This document shows positions 1 through 10,318 of a stretch of 64,000 nt of DNA, one piece after another (the first letter of the stretch is position 1; each line of letters opens with the position of its first letter). Under the pieces are notes generated by a model. That model had not been told where the DNA came from and ran no database searches. It worked only from the letters and a program-made list of their open reading frames with translations. Where the stretch lies: assembly GCA_024364735.1 (NCBI GenBank), contig JAGFNQ010004026.1, positions 532,664-596,663 on the forward strand, given 5' to 3'. This DNA comes from Boesenbergia rotunda. Its lineage: Eukaryota > Streptophyta > Magnoliopsida > Zingiberales > Zingiberaceae. Both the position numbers and the translations under genes were made by a program.

Positions 1-367
1 AAGAGAAGTCTTGGAGCATAGCGTTGCTGCATTTCCAAGGTTCTAGAGACGATTTCATGTTAAAAGAAAGCAAGAAAAGCAAGAGATCTCATTTGTGTAA
101 ATCTTGTAAGATTTCATTGTTATTTTGCTTGTTCTTCGTTTATTCTTCTTGTAAGCTTGTACAAGACTTTTCCATCTCATAAAGGAGATCTTTCATAGTG
201 TATGAGAGAGTGAAGAAGAGCGGATCCTTGGATTAGTCACCTCAAGGATGTAGATACCAAGTAAATCCTAAGTATTAGCATTGCTCAAGTCTTTAGATGT
301 GCCAAATTTTTGTTGAGCAAAGATTGAAGCTAATCACCCCCCTTTAGATAGCTCACTGGTCCTATCA
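1..367 (+). repeat. 3' part of an LTR, cut by the window start
   Basis: The stretch ends in CCTATCA after a C-rich run and carries the phrase GGATCCTTGGATTAGTCAC and a nearby ATACCAAGTAAA, both also found near the end of the LTRs of element N (about 31514-31550). It therefore looks like the R/U5 part of a related plus-strand LTR. No primer binding site follows; gag of element A' resumes directly at 368, so this is a 3' LTR or a solo LTR inserted in that gag. A possible target duplication would be GTCTA (368-372), but its partner lies outside the window. Confidence 0.6.
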
Positions 368-880
368 GTCTATTGTCGATGTCCAGTTCATGATCCTCGG
401 GAAGGCATTAAGTGTGCATCTTACAAAGTCTCGATTTGTTCCTGATTCTCTAAGGTTAGTGAGTCCTATGATCAACTCCTTAAGTTTGGATTGTAGCTTA
501 GTAATCGTTTCTCCTTCTTCAAATTGAAGGTTGCTATGTTAGTTTCTAAGAAAATCTCTCTTGGCTAGTTTTACTTCAGAGGTGCCTTCATGAAGCTCCA
601 GGAACTTCTCCCATAGATCTGTTTCCATAGTGTAAGAGTCGATCTAGTTGACTTCTTGAGGCAGCAATACGCTTAGCAGATTGAATTCTGCTTTGGCGTT
701 GGCCACAAAGTCTGTTTGTTGCTTCTTGTCCAAGGGATGCTCTTTTTTCTTCATTGTTCTTATCTTTAGGTACTTCAAAATTGTATTTTATCATTAGTAA
801 CATTTTGAAATCAATTTTAAAGTTTACCACCATTTTACGCTTCCATGCCATGGACTCCCTCTCAAACTTTGGCGAGTAGA
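368..880 (-). pseudogene. gag fragment of element A' (copia, UBN2 domain)
   Basis: Read on the minus strand from 880, the three frames together give a copia gag N-terminal half: a start-proximal region, the motif ELHEGTSEVKLAKRDFL and, near the left end, DFVRCTLNAFPR, which is the second half of the UBN2 capsid-like domain. There are frameshifts near 660-740 and an in-frame stop after the LAKRD motif. The left end is cut by the LTR at 367. The right end joins, across element A, to the leader and primer site at 40649-40725. The best match in the window is gag of element A (10319-11603), so A inserted into a relative of itself in the opposite orientation. Confidence 0.75.
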
Positions 881-883
881 TGT

Positions 884-1837
884 TGTAAGTACCCAGGTTG
901 GTTTTGATGTGGTCAACGATTTAAGATAGGTCATTGTATTTTTAATCTCTGTGTCTAAGTGTACAGGAACTTAGGAGCGCAAGAAATCGAGCAAAAGACG
1001 CAACAGTCTAGAAGGATGGTATGGAAAGGGAGCCGACGAGCCCGGTGCATCCGAGGGACGTGGAGCTCTGCGGAATAGTACGCTGGTGGAACGAGAAGGA
1101 TGCACGCGGCATCTAAGGGACGAGAAGCCAAGAGGAAGGACGCTCGAGGGGTGAAAGGTCGGAGTCGGGTTCGGGTGAGCCTAACATCAGTTAGCCAAAA
1201 ATCACCCAAGAAGACAAAGGAAGTCACGCTGGAGAGTAGTCAGCGGCTATTGACCAAACCCTCTCTTGGGCGCCCATAAGCATACGGGCACTTGGGCTCT
1301 CGGGCACCTGAGCATTAGGCACTCGAGCACTCGAATGCCTATGCCAACAGGCGCCCGAGAGTCTATTCTTAGCCGTTTGCGAATGTTGGTCTTTGGATAA
1401 CCATCAGGTCACGTGTTAGGCGCCCAAGTGCACTCGGGCACCTTATAAGTGCTACGTCAGCAAACAGATAACTTTGATCGAAGCTATAAATAGACCAATA
1501 GAGCACAGTTTCAATTCATTCCCCAATCCAAGCATTAGCAAATGAGTTCTGTGTAATCTTTCTTTCTTTTTCTGAGCATTCCACATGTAAGAGGCTTCTC
1601 CGCCTGAAGGAGTTTTATTCAGGAGAATCGAGCCATATTTCGCCTTAGATTAGCAACCTCCCCGGTTGCAAACCAAGTAAAATCTGGTTACCTCTTTTAT
1701 TTTATAGTTTGCTCAATTTATTTTATGTTATTTATTTTTATTTGATCAAACTACCATCTTTGTTTATAGATAAACAAAAGATTTGAGTTGTTATTTTAGT
1801 GGTAATTCACCCCTCTTGCCGATCAAAATCACAATCA
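884..1837 (+). repeat. 5' LTR of element A
   Basis: It starts TGTAAGTACC and ends ACAATCA just before the primer site. A TATA box (TATAAATA) is at 1485-1492. Upstream of it (about 1260-1440) are several GGGCGCCC / GGCGCCCGAG-type palindromes. The partner LTR is split into 12152-12700 and 40239-40648. Confidence 0.85.
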
Positions 1838-1855
1838 ATTGGTATCAGAGCAAGG
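1838..1855 (+). other. Primer binding site of element A
   Basis: TTGGTATCAGAGC directly follows the LTR end and is complementary to the 3' end of plant initiator Met-tRNA, the usual copia primer. Element B is inserted a few bases downstream, with GGATG repeated on both sides of B. Confidence 0.85.
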
Positions 1856-1858
1856 ATG

Positions 1859-3113
1859 TGTGGGATTGTTTAGAATCGATAGAGGGGGAGGGGTGAATAT
1901 CGATAAAATTTCGGATACGTAAGACTATTGCACAACCGAAAAATTAAAGCAATGCTAACTGGTTTTCTTTTACTTGGTTCGAAGTCTATGACGGCTCCTA
2001 CTCCAAGGTCCACGGTCCTTGACCATTTTCATTGGGCAATTCTATATTTCGGAGAAATATTACACGAATTGAATCACAAATACAGAATAAAATAAAACAC
2101 TTGAAACAAATATACCGATGACCGGAAAAGAATCTGAAGACTGGAGCAATAGGTCATCGATCTGGAGCGTTGTTGGTGCTTGGAACTCGAGCATGGAAGA
2201 AAGTGAACTGAGTGTTTGAGTGCTTGAGATGGAATAGTGTTGTACGAAAGCAAGGGGGTGAACCCATTTTATATTGCTGTCCAGGGCGCCCCTAATGCAG
2301 GTAGGGCGTCTGCCACGTCACCTATCTGAGCGCGTCCTCATCTACAGGCTCGGTCAATGTCTATCCCCTTATCCAGGGCGCCTGGGGCGTCTAGGGTGCC
2401 TGACTAATCACGGCCCCTCCCCGTGCTGACCTGCCATCTCAGCTTCACAGCCTCAGGAAGTAACCCATCTGGGGCCCCTATATCAACACAGGCGCCTGCG
2501 TTCTCGAGTGCATGAGTTCTCTCAGGCGCCTAGGATGCAGAACTTCAAATCTCTTGTTCCTGCAACTAGGGTTAGTTCCAGAACAACAGTAATAATAAGA
2601 TTAAGTTTAAATAACAGCCTGCGCTGTCTTGGTTCTGACTTTGGGGCTTCCAAAATAGAACCCTAGGTCTAACCGACTCCTACTGCTCCCTATTCTGGGG
2701 AACGCGTCCTCACCTACTCCTCTCAGGAGAAGTTACATTTTGCCAACCGGCTCCTCCGGTTGGACTTTTTCTCGACCTCCGAGATTGCCGGATCTCGAGA
2801 CGTCCGTTACTCGACCCGTCTCTACTTCTGTCCGTAGCTCCCGACAGGCTAAGACTTCTGCCCAATCTTCCAGATCAGGACTTTGGTGGCCAGTCAATGA
2901 CTAGGACTTATTGCCCAACCCCCGGTCAGGTATTCAGTTCCTAGTCAACGACCAGGACTTATTGCTCAACCTTACAGGTCAAGACTTCGTGCCTAGCTTA
3001 CCTAGGACTTTCCTGCACACTCAACAGTTCCATTAGATAACAACTTAAACTTAACTTTGAACCCTTTTCCATAATCAAAACCCAGGTTCGATATGGTACT
3101 TTCGGCACTAACA
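1859..3113 (-). repeat. 3' LTR of element B
   Basis: On the plus strand it runs from TGTGGGATTG to GGCACTAACA and aligns throughout with 9061-10313. It contains the GGGCGCCC-type palindromes and a TATA-like box (TATAAAAT on the minus strand, about 2265-2277). Its U3 start forms a short hairpin around TTGGTGCC. Confidence 0.9.
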
Positions 3114-4430
3114 ATCTCCCCCTTTTTGATCTATGACAACCTATTTCAAAAGTTAAGTTAAAACAGAAATAAAACAGTTATTTCAAACAGACATATTTCC
3201 TCTCTTTCCCTTTTTTTTTTAAAAATATTTGAAAAGCATGTATTATACTCCCCCTGAATTAAAGATTCTCCCCCTGAAGCTTTTAAAAACATGCAGTTTT
3301 TCAAAAAACCTTTTGACTGAGTATACCCTTCTTGAGGAAAAGGTTAAAGTCTTTTGCAAAACTTTTGAAGTTGGAAAATGTTAATACACCTTTTGGAATA
3401 ATTCTTACTTGAAAAGGGAATTTTAACTTTCTTACTTGTAAAGAGAATTTAACTTTTCTTACTTGAAAGGGGAATTTTTCAGCTATTTTTGAAAAGACTT
3501 TTGAAGTTAGAAAAAGTTAAAAAATTTAACTTGCACTTAAAAAAACTTAAAAAAAAATTTGCACTTAAAAAAAATTTAACTTTACTTTTTTTCTTACTCT
3601 CCCCCTTTGTCATATATCAAAAAAACATACATGATGAAGGAAAATAGTGTATCAGAGCCAGTTTATTTTGTAGAATTAAATTTTGAATGCATGTTGAACT
3701 AAATTGAACCAATCCTAGTGAGTCCAAGCAAAAAAAAAAAATTAAATTGAACTCGTTCGGGTTTTGTCTAACCCAGTTAGCTACTTACTAACTGTTATAT
3801 AACAATAGCTTTCACTAGGGTTAGTCAAGTTAAGTGATCTGATCAAGTTAGATTTTCTATGCTTGAACACTTAGCTTGATTGCTGTTTAAATGTATTTAT
3901 CACTCCAACTACTCTTGATGCACTGACTTAAAGCATCTTGAGTCAAGGCATAGACCTAAGCATCTCAACCCAGTCTAGGTTATCAATCAAAGTGTCCTAA
4001 TGTATTTGTGAGATGCTGACTTCTAGATCTATAGGAGCATGCAATTCTAGGGTTAAGTCCTAGGCTAAGTCCATTGCGTAGAAAAATCTTAGTTTTAAAA
4101 GAGGTAATTTTTGAAAATTCTAAGTTGAAAAAGAATTTTAAGATTCAAAACTTAATAATAAAAATGATTTTTCTAAAAATATGAAATACTAGTTTTGAAA
4201 AACTTTTGAAAGAGTAAATGAAAACAGTCCTATTCTACCAAGCACAACCCTAACTGCCTTCTTAGTTAACCATAAGTTAGGTGCACAAACATGAAGGAGA
4301 TAAATAAGTCAGGTGTATAGATATAATATAAGCCACCAAGTCTAGTGCATAACATATCAGCCCTATCAAGTAGGGGAAGTCAGATCATAATACAATGCTG
4401 GTCTAAGAGGATGAGCCAAGGTGCCAAAAT
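3114..4430 (-). other. 3' non-coding region of element B with polypurine tract
   Basis: The right side of the 3' LTR is bordered by ATCTCCCCCTTTTTGAT, the complement of a polypurine tract (ATCAAAAAGGGGGAGAT). A second tract-like CTCCCCCTTTGTCAT is near 3598. The rest is A/T-rich, with runs such as AAAACTTTTGAAG repeated irregularly (3280-3600 and 4085-4210). No reading frame of note. Confidence 0.7.
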
Positions 4431-4439
4431 GGGCTGGGC

Positions 4440-5628
4440 TGCAATGAGCGGAACATCGCCATCATCTCCTCATGTCGAGCCTGATGGGCATCCATCTGCT
4501 CGACGTGATGGGCCTCCATAATCTCTCGGAGATTATGGACCTCCATCTCTATCCATGCAAGGGATTGGTCCATAGTCTGAGGTGGTGGTGGTGGTGACTC
4601 TCGCAGCTGCTCTTCTATCTCGGCAGCGAGATCGGCTACCTCGATGTCTACCTCGTCGTCCGAGTCGACCTAGGGTGGAGCACCTCGTCGTCTCTAAGAA
4701 ATAACCCCGGTGGCCGAGATTTCTACGGTTGCTAATGAAAAGTTCCTACACCCTATCTCGTCAAACTCGGTCATCGTGATGATCTCTCCGGCAGAGGTAT
4801 CGTGACCGTGGTGATGAAGAAGTGCGGTGAGAATATGACAGTAGGGTGTCCGTACTCTAGCATTGGTGGAGATACTGGATGCGTAGATGATCGTCTGAAA
4901 CATGTATAGACCAATGTCTATATCCAGGTGGTGGATCATCGCATAGAGTAGGAAGGTGTGGAAGGGTCGCATCACTGATACATCTCGTAAGGTCAGAGGG
5001 AGAATACAGTAGATCAGGACTCGATAAAGAGCGTAGTCCTGAATGCGCAGGTCGATGGACTGAAATTTCTGTACCGTCAGATCCCTCGCATCTCCTAAGA
5101 AGTGAGAGTAGAGAGTGTCAAGGGTAATGTGTGAATACGGAGGAGCGAAGGAAAGGTCCGTAGGAGGATAGCAACAGAATGTGGACTAAGAGGGTCATAA
5201 TCCAAGGAATCGGTTGAGGAGGGTAGGCGTAATGGTAAGTGGAATGGTCTGGACAGTAGTGGTATAGCAAAGGACATCAATTTTGACCAAGTTGTTGTAA
5301 AATTCGGCACATAGGGTCGTGTTGATGGAACTAGTGCAATATACTAGCTGCTCTACTTGGTAGAAGCTAATGACATCTATGGCTAGAGGGAAGGACGGGG
5401 CGAAGAAGCTCCTATTCAGATAGCTAGTTTTTATAGGTTTATATATCGTGTTTACAAACTTATTAAAGAGAGCTAGGGTAGGAAATCTAGGGCCGGGACT
5501 GGGCTCGGCACCGGGATCATTTTCGGTAACTCGGGGCTCACTATGTAAATAGAAAAACTAACATTACTAATTAAAATGAAATTGAAAAATCAACGTAAAA
5601 TCATAACTAATTCATACCGGGGCGGCAT
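4440..5628 (-). pseudogene. ORF2 of element B: plant-transposon-protein-like, spliced, broken
   Basis: Exon 1 is an 11-nt coding piece (5628-5618, starting ATGCCGCCCC) followed by a GTATGA donor. A 77-nt intron ends in TTTACATAG at 5541. Exon 2 opens at 5540 and its frame is open for more than 300 nt from that junction. Recognisable motifs are EFYNNL (near 5300), CILPLTL, and RPFHTFLLYAMIHHLDIDI (near 4930). These align with ORF2 of element E (EFYNNL, CILPIT, RPYHCLMLYGMHRHLDFDI) and resemble the Pfam 'putative plant transposon protein' domain (family assignment from memory). The tail is Pro-rich, then a His/Glu-rich putative coiled coil (about 4600-4450). Stops occur near 5195 and 4690. The function is unknown. 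Confidence 0.7.
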
Positions 5629-5639
5629 TGTAGGAAGAG

Positions 5640-5930
5640 GAAGGTTGGGGTAGCTTGGGGTGCCTTAGAAGAGAGGAGAAGATGAGAGGAGATGACTTGA
5701 GGTGTGGAGAAAGGGGTTGTGGGCGTAGGCTTATTAAACCCTTCCCGAGTGCCCGTGAGGCGGCCAGGGCGCCCGCGACAGGCAATGAGGTACCCGAGAC
5801 TGTCTCGGTCACCTGAGCTCAGTTTGCTCATGTGATGGCAGTGTTGACTGCCTCGTACCATGCGAAAGGATTGGGCGCCCGTGAGGGTCTCGGGCGCCCG
5901 AGTTGACCAGTATTTGACCAAGCAAAGATT
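5640..5930 (-). promoter_or_regulatory. Internal promoter-like module upstream of B ORF2
   Basis: Read on the minus strand, this stretch has three GGGCGCCC palindromes (near 5893, 5876 and 5770), the same motif that fills the element's LTR. A TATA-like GGTTTAATAA follows (5740-5731), then a pyrimidine-rich leader and the ORF2 start codon at 5628. The palindrome cluster, AT box and CT-rich leader look like an LTR promoter placed inside the element. This is inference from layout; no transcript evidence is available. Confidence 0.5.
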
Positions 5931-6123
5931 ATTTCAATCAAGTCCTAGGTTCCAATGTAGTTATATTCAAAAACTAGTTTGATTAACAACAATGGGTTAT
6001 TTTGAAATCTTTAACGTTCTTTTTTGACATAGTTAAATTTGAAAATATTACGTTGAAACTTAAATTTAATTTTGGAAAATCTTAAGTTTGAATTTTGGAA
6101 CATTGAGGTTTTGAAAAAATTGA

Positions 6124-6281
6124 GTTTGAATTAATTTTGAAAGACTGAGTTTTAATTAATTTTGAAAATATTAAATGAAATTAATTTTGAAAATATTAAG
6201 TGAAATTAATTTTGAAAATATTAAGTGAAATTTAATTTTGAAAATATTAAGTGAAATTAATTTTGAAAATATTAAGTGAAT
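6124..6281 (-). repeat. A/T-rich tandem repeat in element B
   Basis: About five imperfect copies of a 24-27-bp unit built on TTTTGAAAATATTAAGTGAA lie between the internal promoter module and the MITE. It looks like simple slippage-type expansion. Confidence 0.75.
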
Positions 6282-6290
6282 TTTCATTAA

Positions 6291-6544
6291 GAGCAATGAT
6301 AGGGAGCGTAAAAATGAGAGAGTGAAAATCATAGTGAATGATGTGGCATGACGTGGCATGACGTGACACTTTACATGCACATGTCCGATTATCGCTTGGA
6401 TATCATCGGCGGCCTTCGGCCGACGTCCCGAATCAAACTATACCCTGGGGGGCACGGTGAACCCGTCGGATATCGTGCATACAAGGTGCCACGCCATTCA
6501 CTATGGTTTTCACTCTCCCATTTTCACTCTCCCAATCATTATTA
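6291..6544. mobile_element. Mutator-type MITE inserted in element B
   Basis: The 254-bp unit has inverted terminal repeats of about 55 bp: the left arm contains GAGAGAGTGAAAATCATAGT and the right arm its near-complement ACTATGGTTTTCACTCTCCC. It is flanked by a perfect 9-bp duplication TTTCATTAA (6282-6290 and 6545-6553). Long terminal repeats and a 9-bp duplication are the hallmarks of Mutator-like non-autonomous elements. It encodes nothing. Confidence 0.85.
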
Positions 6545-6616
6545 TTTCATTAAATGTATTTTAAGGGTAAAATTAATTTGGTTGGTTGGATTGGACTACA
6601 TTATTAGGTCCTAGAC

Positions 6617-6669
6617 ATCTCACCCGATTCTAAATGATAAAACAGGTTTCCTTATCTGTTTTGTGAGAT
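6617..6669 (-). ncRNA. Conserved hairpin module in element B
   Basis: ATCTCAC (6617-6623) can pair with GTGAGAT (6663-6669), with an inner stem AAAACAG (6639-6645) / CTGTTTT (6656-6662). The same two-part foldback recurs at the equivalent place in C (20425-20482), and the outer stem in D, G and E. It may be a cis-acting RNA element; the function is unknown. Confidence 0.5.
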
Positions 6670-6770
6670 ATATTATTTTTATCTTTGATTTTATGTTAAA
6701 TCTATGATTTAATTGAAGCTTGTGTTAGATTTGAGTTTAACAAATAGTAATTTAAAAGTGAGTTTCGATA

Positions 6771-7038
6771 ATTGGTTTCCAGGTCTTGGCGAGACACAGA
6801 GGCCTTCTTTGGCCTTAGCGTTATTAGATTAACAACCTTTTCCTAGACAAAGCCTTTTAAAGAAAGATCATTTTCAAATTACTTTTTGAGACACTTTGGT
6901 CTAACTAGCTTAGGATTTGGAGAGGTAGCTTCGGCTAGTTCCACCGGACTAAACATACCAAATAGGGTACGCCTTACCCTACCTGACTCCTTAAACAGGC
7001 TTCCCTAACGTACTATCATCTCACCTCCTCCTAATACT
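6771..7038 (-). other. Conserved block downstream of gag (block X) in element B
   Basis: A 260-bp block between gag and the hairpin. It contains CAGGTCTTGGCGAG, GGCCTTCTTTGG, CTTCGGCTAGTTCCACC and GTACTATCATCTCACCTCC, and is well conserved at 20037-20250 (C), 51121-51382 (D) and 63937-64000 (G). Some frames read like protein, but stops and indels differ between copies, so whether it is coding is unresolved. Confidence 0.65.
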
Positions 7039-7153
7039 ATGTTGTTCAAGTTTCAAGTAAGTCTTATCCTTAACTAACCATTACTAAGTCTAAGCAGAAT
7101 AATATTGCGAAAAAGAAATAAACAAACATCAAGCAATAATTCAATAAAATAAA

Positions 7154-8824
7154 TCATCTAAGTATAAAGATGGGTTTTATATTGGCTCCCCCTGGACTGA
7201 AACCTCGATATAGGCTAGACAAGATGTGAATCTTGTCCTTGGGAATCCAATATTGGTTTGGTCCAGCTTGTTTGTTCAAACTCAGCTTAGGGACCCATGC
7301 TTGGACTCGGGTTCTGGTTTGGTTCAACATAGAGTAATAAGATCTGTATCGCGAGTTGGTTCGATAGCCCTGTCCAGATCGATTTAAAACTGACTTCTGT
7401 TTTCCAAGAATCATGTCAAGATTCTTGGAACATGAAGTAAACCATTCTAATGCGATGTTGAGTTCCTTGACTTGAGTTTTCAAGGAGGAATTTTTTTCCT
7501 CAAGCTTTTGAACTTGAGTCGAGGTTCCTTCTTGAACTGATTCGGTTAAGGAACTCGAGTTGACTTCCTCCTTCAGGACGTTGACTTCCTGTCGGAGGGT
7601 TTCAACCCGGACGTTGGCTATTGCCAACTTGCGAGACAAATAAGAAATTAAGTCGTAAAGCTCCAATTCAGGATAACCTCTTACCATAATTCGTCCATCC
7701 CCCGAGATCGAGAGCTTTCCGGTGTCGATGTCTTCATCAGGTTCTGATTCTGTTTTGGAGTCGAGGTCTTCCGAGGCGGTCTGCGCGAGGAGGTTGGAGT
7801 ACAGGGCCTCTTCTTCATCCTTCGAGGATAATTCGTCCCACGTGGCTTGAAGCGCCTTCTTCCTCCGAGCTTTCTTGTTTTCCTTCAAGTTGGTACACTC
7901 CGATTTGAAGTGACCCTTGTTGTTGCACCCGTAACAGGTTACATTGCTTTTGGTCTTCTGGCTCGTTGAGGGTTCAGCTGGATCATCCTTCTTCTGTGTC
8001 GTCTTCTTTTTGTTCTTTTGATTCTTTCACAACTTGTAGTAGTTTCAAGCCATCCGGACCAGTTTTGGATGATCAATTCCGTCGTCGTCGGACTCCGAAT
8101 CGGAGTCGGACTCAGGTATCGATTGTAGCTTCTTCTTTTGTGATTTTCCTGGAGTTTTACCTGCAACAAAAGCTATACTTTTCTCGACCAGTGCAGTATT
8201 AGTTTGTTCATGTAACTCCAATTCTGAAAATAATTCATCAAGCTTAATGCCAGAGAGGTTCCTAGAAACCTTGTAACCATCTACCATAGATGCCCACAAC
8301 GAGTTCCTTGGGAACGAGTTTAGGGTGTACCTTATTAGGTCACAGTTTTCCACCTTATAACCTATTGTGTGTAGTCTATTCATCAGCTCCTGGATTCTTG
8401 CGTGGAGTTGTGCTGCTGTTTCCCCATCTTGCATCTTGATGGCGTATTACTTGTTGAGTAGTAAATCTCGTTTGCTAATTCGCGTATCTGACGTACCCTC
8501 GTGTAGTTCGATCAATTTGCTCCAGAGCTCCTTTGCGCTGCTGAAGGGGGCGACACGGTTGAGCTCTTCCTTGGTTAAGCCACATCGTAGTGTTTGTGTG
8601 GCCTTTGCGTTTGCTTCTATTTTTTTCTTGAGTGGAGCGTCCCACTCTGAATATCCTTGCACCTCACCTTGAGCATTTTTGGGGATCTCCAGTCCGGACT
8701 GGATGATGATCCACATGTCCACCTGAGTTTTCAGGTGGACCTACATCCTGCTCTTCCAATAGGAGAAATCTTCTCTTGAGAAGAGTGTTGGTCTCGTGGT
8801 ACTATAGCCTTCTTGCATGGCCAT
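7154..8824 (-). pseudogene. gag of element B (UBN2, one CCHC knuckle), broken
   Basis: The start is taken at the ATG at 8824, which opens the typical N-terminus MAMQEGYSTTRP and a YWKSRM motif. The UBN2 capsid-like domain follows (RCGLTKEEL, ELWSKLIELHEG, then YTLNSFPRNSLWASMVDGYK), then an acidic stretch, one zinc knuckle (CYGCNNKGHFKSEC, about 7932-7890), a Lys-rich region and a coiled coil. It ends with WIPKDKIHIL, the motif that closes gag in the pol-carrying elements E and N, and stops at 7154. Lesions are a TAG behind the YWKSRM motif (about 8735), a TAA at 8447 and frameshifts near 8040 and 7890. No pol follows: the element is cut cleanly at the gag/pol border. Confidence 0.85.
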
Positions 8825-9042
8825 AGAGTTTTTAATCTAAAAAATTACAAAGACAAAGAAACGTTGTTCCAAGACTGAGTCTTGGATTAGCAGTGCGGTA
8901 GAAAAGAAAAAAATAATAAGAATCGAGTGGTGATGCACCAACCTCGATGAACGAAAATTTACGAATGTTTTAATTTTTTTAAAAAAAGTTTTAAAAAGAA
9001 ATCCGAAAATTGCTCAATCGGTGGTTGCACCAGATTTGAGCC
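8825..9042 (-). other. 5' leader of element B
   Basis: About 220 A/T-rich bases between the primer site and the gag start. It contains the complement of GACTCAGTCTTGG, a phrase also seen in front of gag in C and D. No coding capacity. Confidence 0.6.
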
Positions 9043-9060
9043 ACCCGCTCTGATACCACT
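9043..9060 (-). other. Primer binding site of element B
   Basis: The minus strand reads AGTGGTATCAGAGCGGG directly behind the LTR end, matching the initiator Met-tRNA primer site of copia elements. Confidence 0.9.
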
Positions 9061-10313
9061 TGTGGGATCGTTTAGACTCGATAAAGGGGGGGTGAATATC
9101 GATAAAATTTCGGATACGTTAGAATATTGTGCAGCAGAAAAATTAAAGCAATGCTAATTCTTTTTCTTTTTACTTGGTTTGGAGTCTATGACAGCTCCTA
9201 CTCCAAGGCCCACAGTCTTTGACCGTTTTCGTTGGGCAATTCTATATTTCGAAGAAATATTACACGAATTGAATCATGAATATAGAATAAAATAAAACAC
9301 TTGAAACAAATATACCGACGACCGGAAAAGAACCTGAAGACCGGAGCAGTAGGTCGTCAATCTGGAGCGTTGTTGGTGCTTGGAACTCGAGCACGGAAGA
9401 AAGTGAACTGAGCGTTTGAGTGCTTGAGTTGGAAAAAGTGTTGTACGGAAGCAAGGGGGTGACCCCCATTTTATATTGTTGTCCAGGGCGCCCCTGATGC
9501 AGTAGGGCGCCTGCCACGTCACCTATCTGACCGTGTCCTCATCCGCAGACTCAACCAACGTCTATCTCCTTATCCAGGGTGCCCGGGGCATCTGGTGCAC
9601 CTGACTAATCACGGGCGCCTCCCATGCTGTCCTGCCAGCTCATCTTCGCAGCCTCAGGAAGTAACCCATCTGGGGCCCCTGTTTCAACACAGGCGCCTGT
9701 GTTCTCGGGCGCTTGAGTCCTCTCAAGCGCCTGGGATACAAAACTTCAAACCTCTTGTTCCTGCAACCAGGGTTAGTTCCAGAACAACAGTAATAATAAG
9801 ATTAAGTTTAAATAATAGCCTGCTCTGTCTTGGTTCTGACTTTAGGCTTCCAAAAAGGAACCCTAGGTCGAACTGACACCTACTGTTCCCTATTCTGAGG
9901 AACGCGTCCTCACCTACTCCTCTCAGGAGAAGTTACCTTTTGCCAACTGGCTCCTCAGGTTGGACTTTTGCTCCGCCTCCAAGATTGCCGGATCTCGAGA
10001 CGTCCGTTCCTTGACCCGTCTCTACTTCTCTCCGCAACTCCTGACTAGCTAAGACTTCTGCCCGATCTTCCAGATCAGGACTTCGGTGCCCAGTCCACGA
10101 CCAGGACTTATTGCCCAACCCCCGGTCAGGTCTTCGGTGCCCAATCCACGACCAGGACTTATTGCTCAACCCTGCAGGTCAATACTTCGTGCCTAGCTTA
10201 CCTAGGACTTTCCTGCACACTCAACAGTTCCATTAGATAACAACTTAACCTTAACTTTGATCCCTTTGCCATTATCGAAACCCATATTGGATTTGGTGCC
10301 TCCGGCACCAACA
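9061..10313 (-). repeat. 5' LTR of element B
   Basis: Pairs with 1859-3113. The minus strand starts TGTTGGTGCCGGAGGCACCA, a perfect hairpin at the integrating end. It then has a degenerate CCAGGACTT/CTCGACC repeat region, GGCGCC palindromes, and a TATA box AATATAAAATGG at about 9466-9478. Confidence 0.9.
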
Positions 10314-10318
10314 GGATG

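Larger units (their letters stand above)
1859..10313 (-). mobile_element. Element B: non-autonomous copia-type element with gag and spliced ORF2 but no pol
   Basis: LTRs of about 1.25 kb (1859-3113 and 9061-10313) are flanked by a perfect 5-bp target duplication GGATG (1854-1858 and 10314-10318). The element reads on the minus strand: 5' LTR, primer site, gag (8824 to 7154), a conserved non-coding block, an internal promoter-like module (5930-5640), a spliced ORF2 (5628 to about 4440), a polypurine tract and the 3' LTR. I found no protease, integrase, reverse transcriptase or RNase H in any frame. It is inserted just behind the primer site of element A and itself carries a MITE. Confidence 0.9.
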
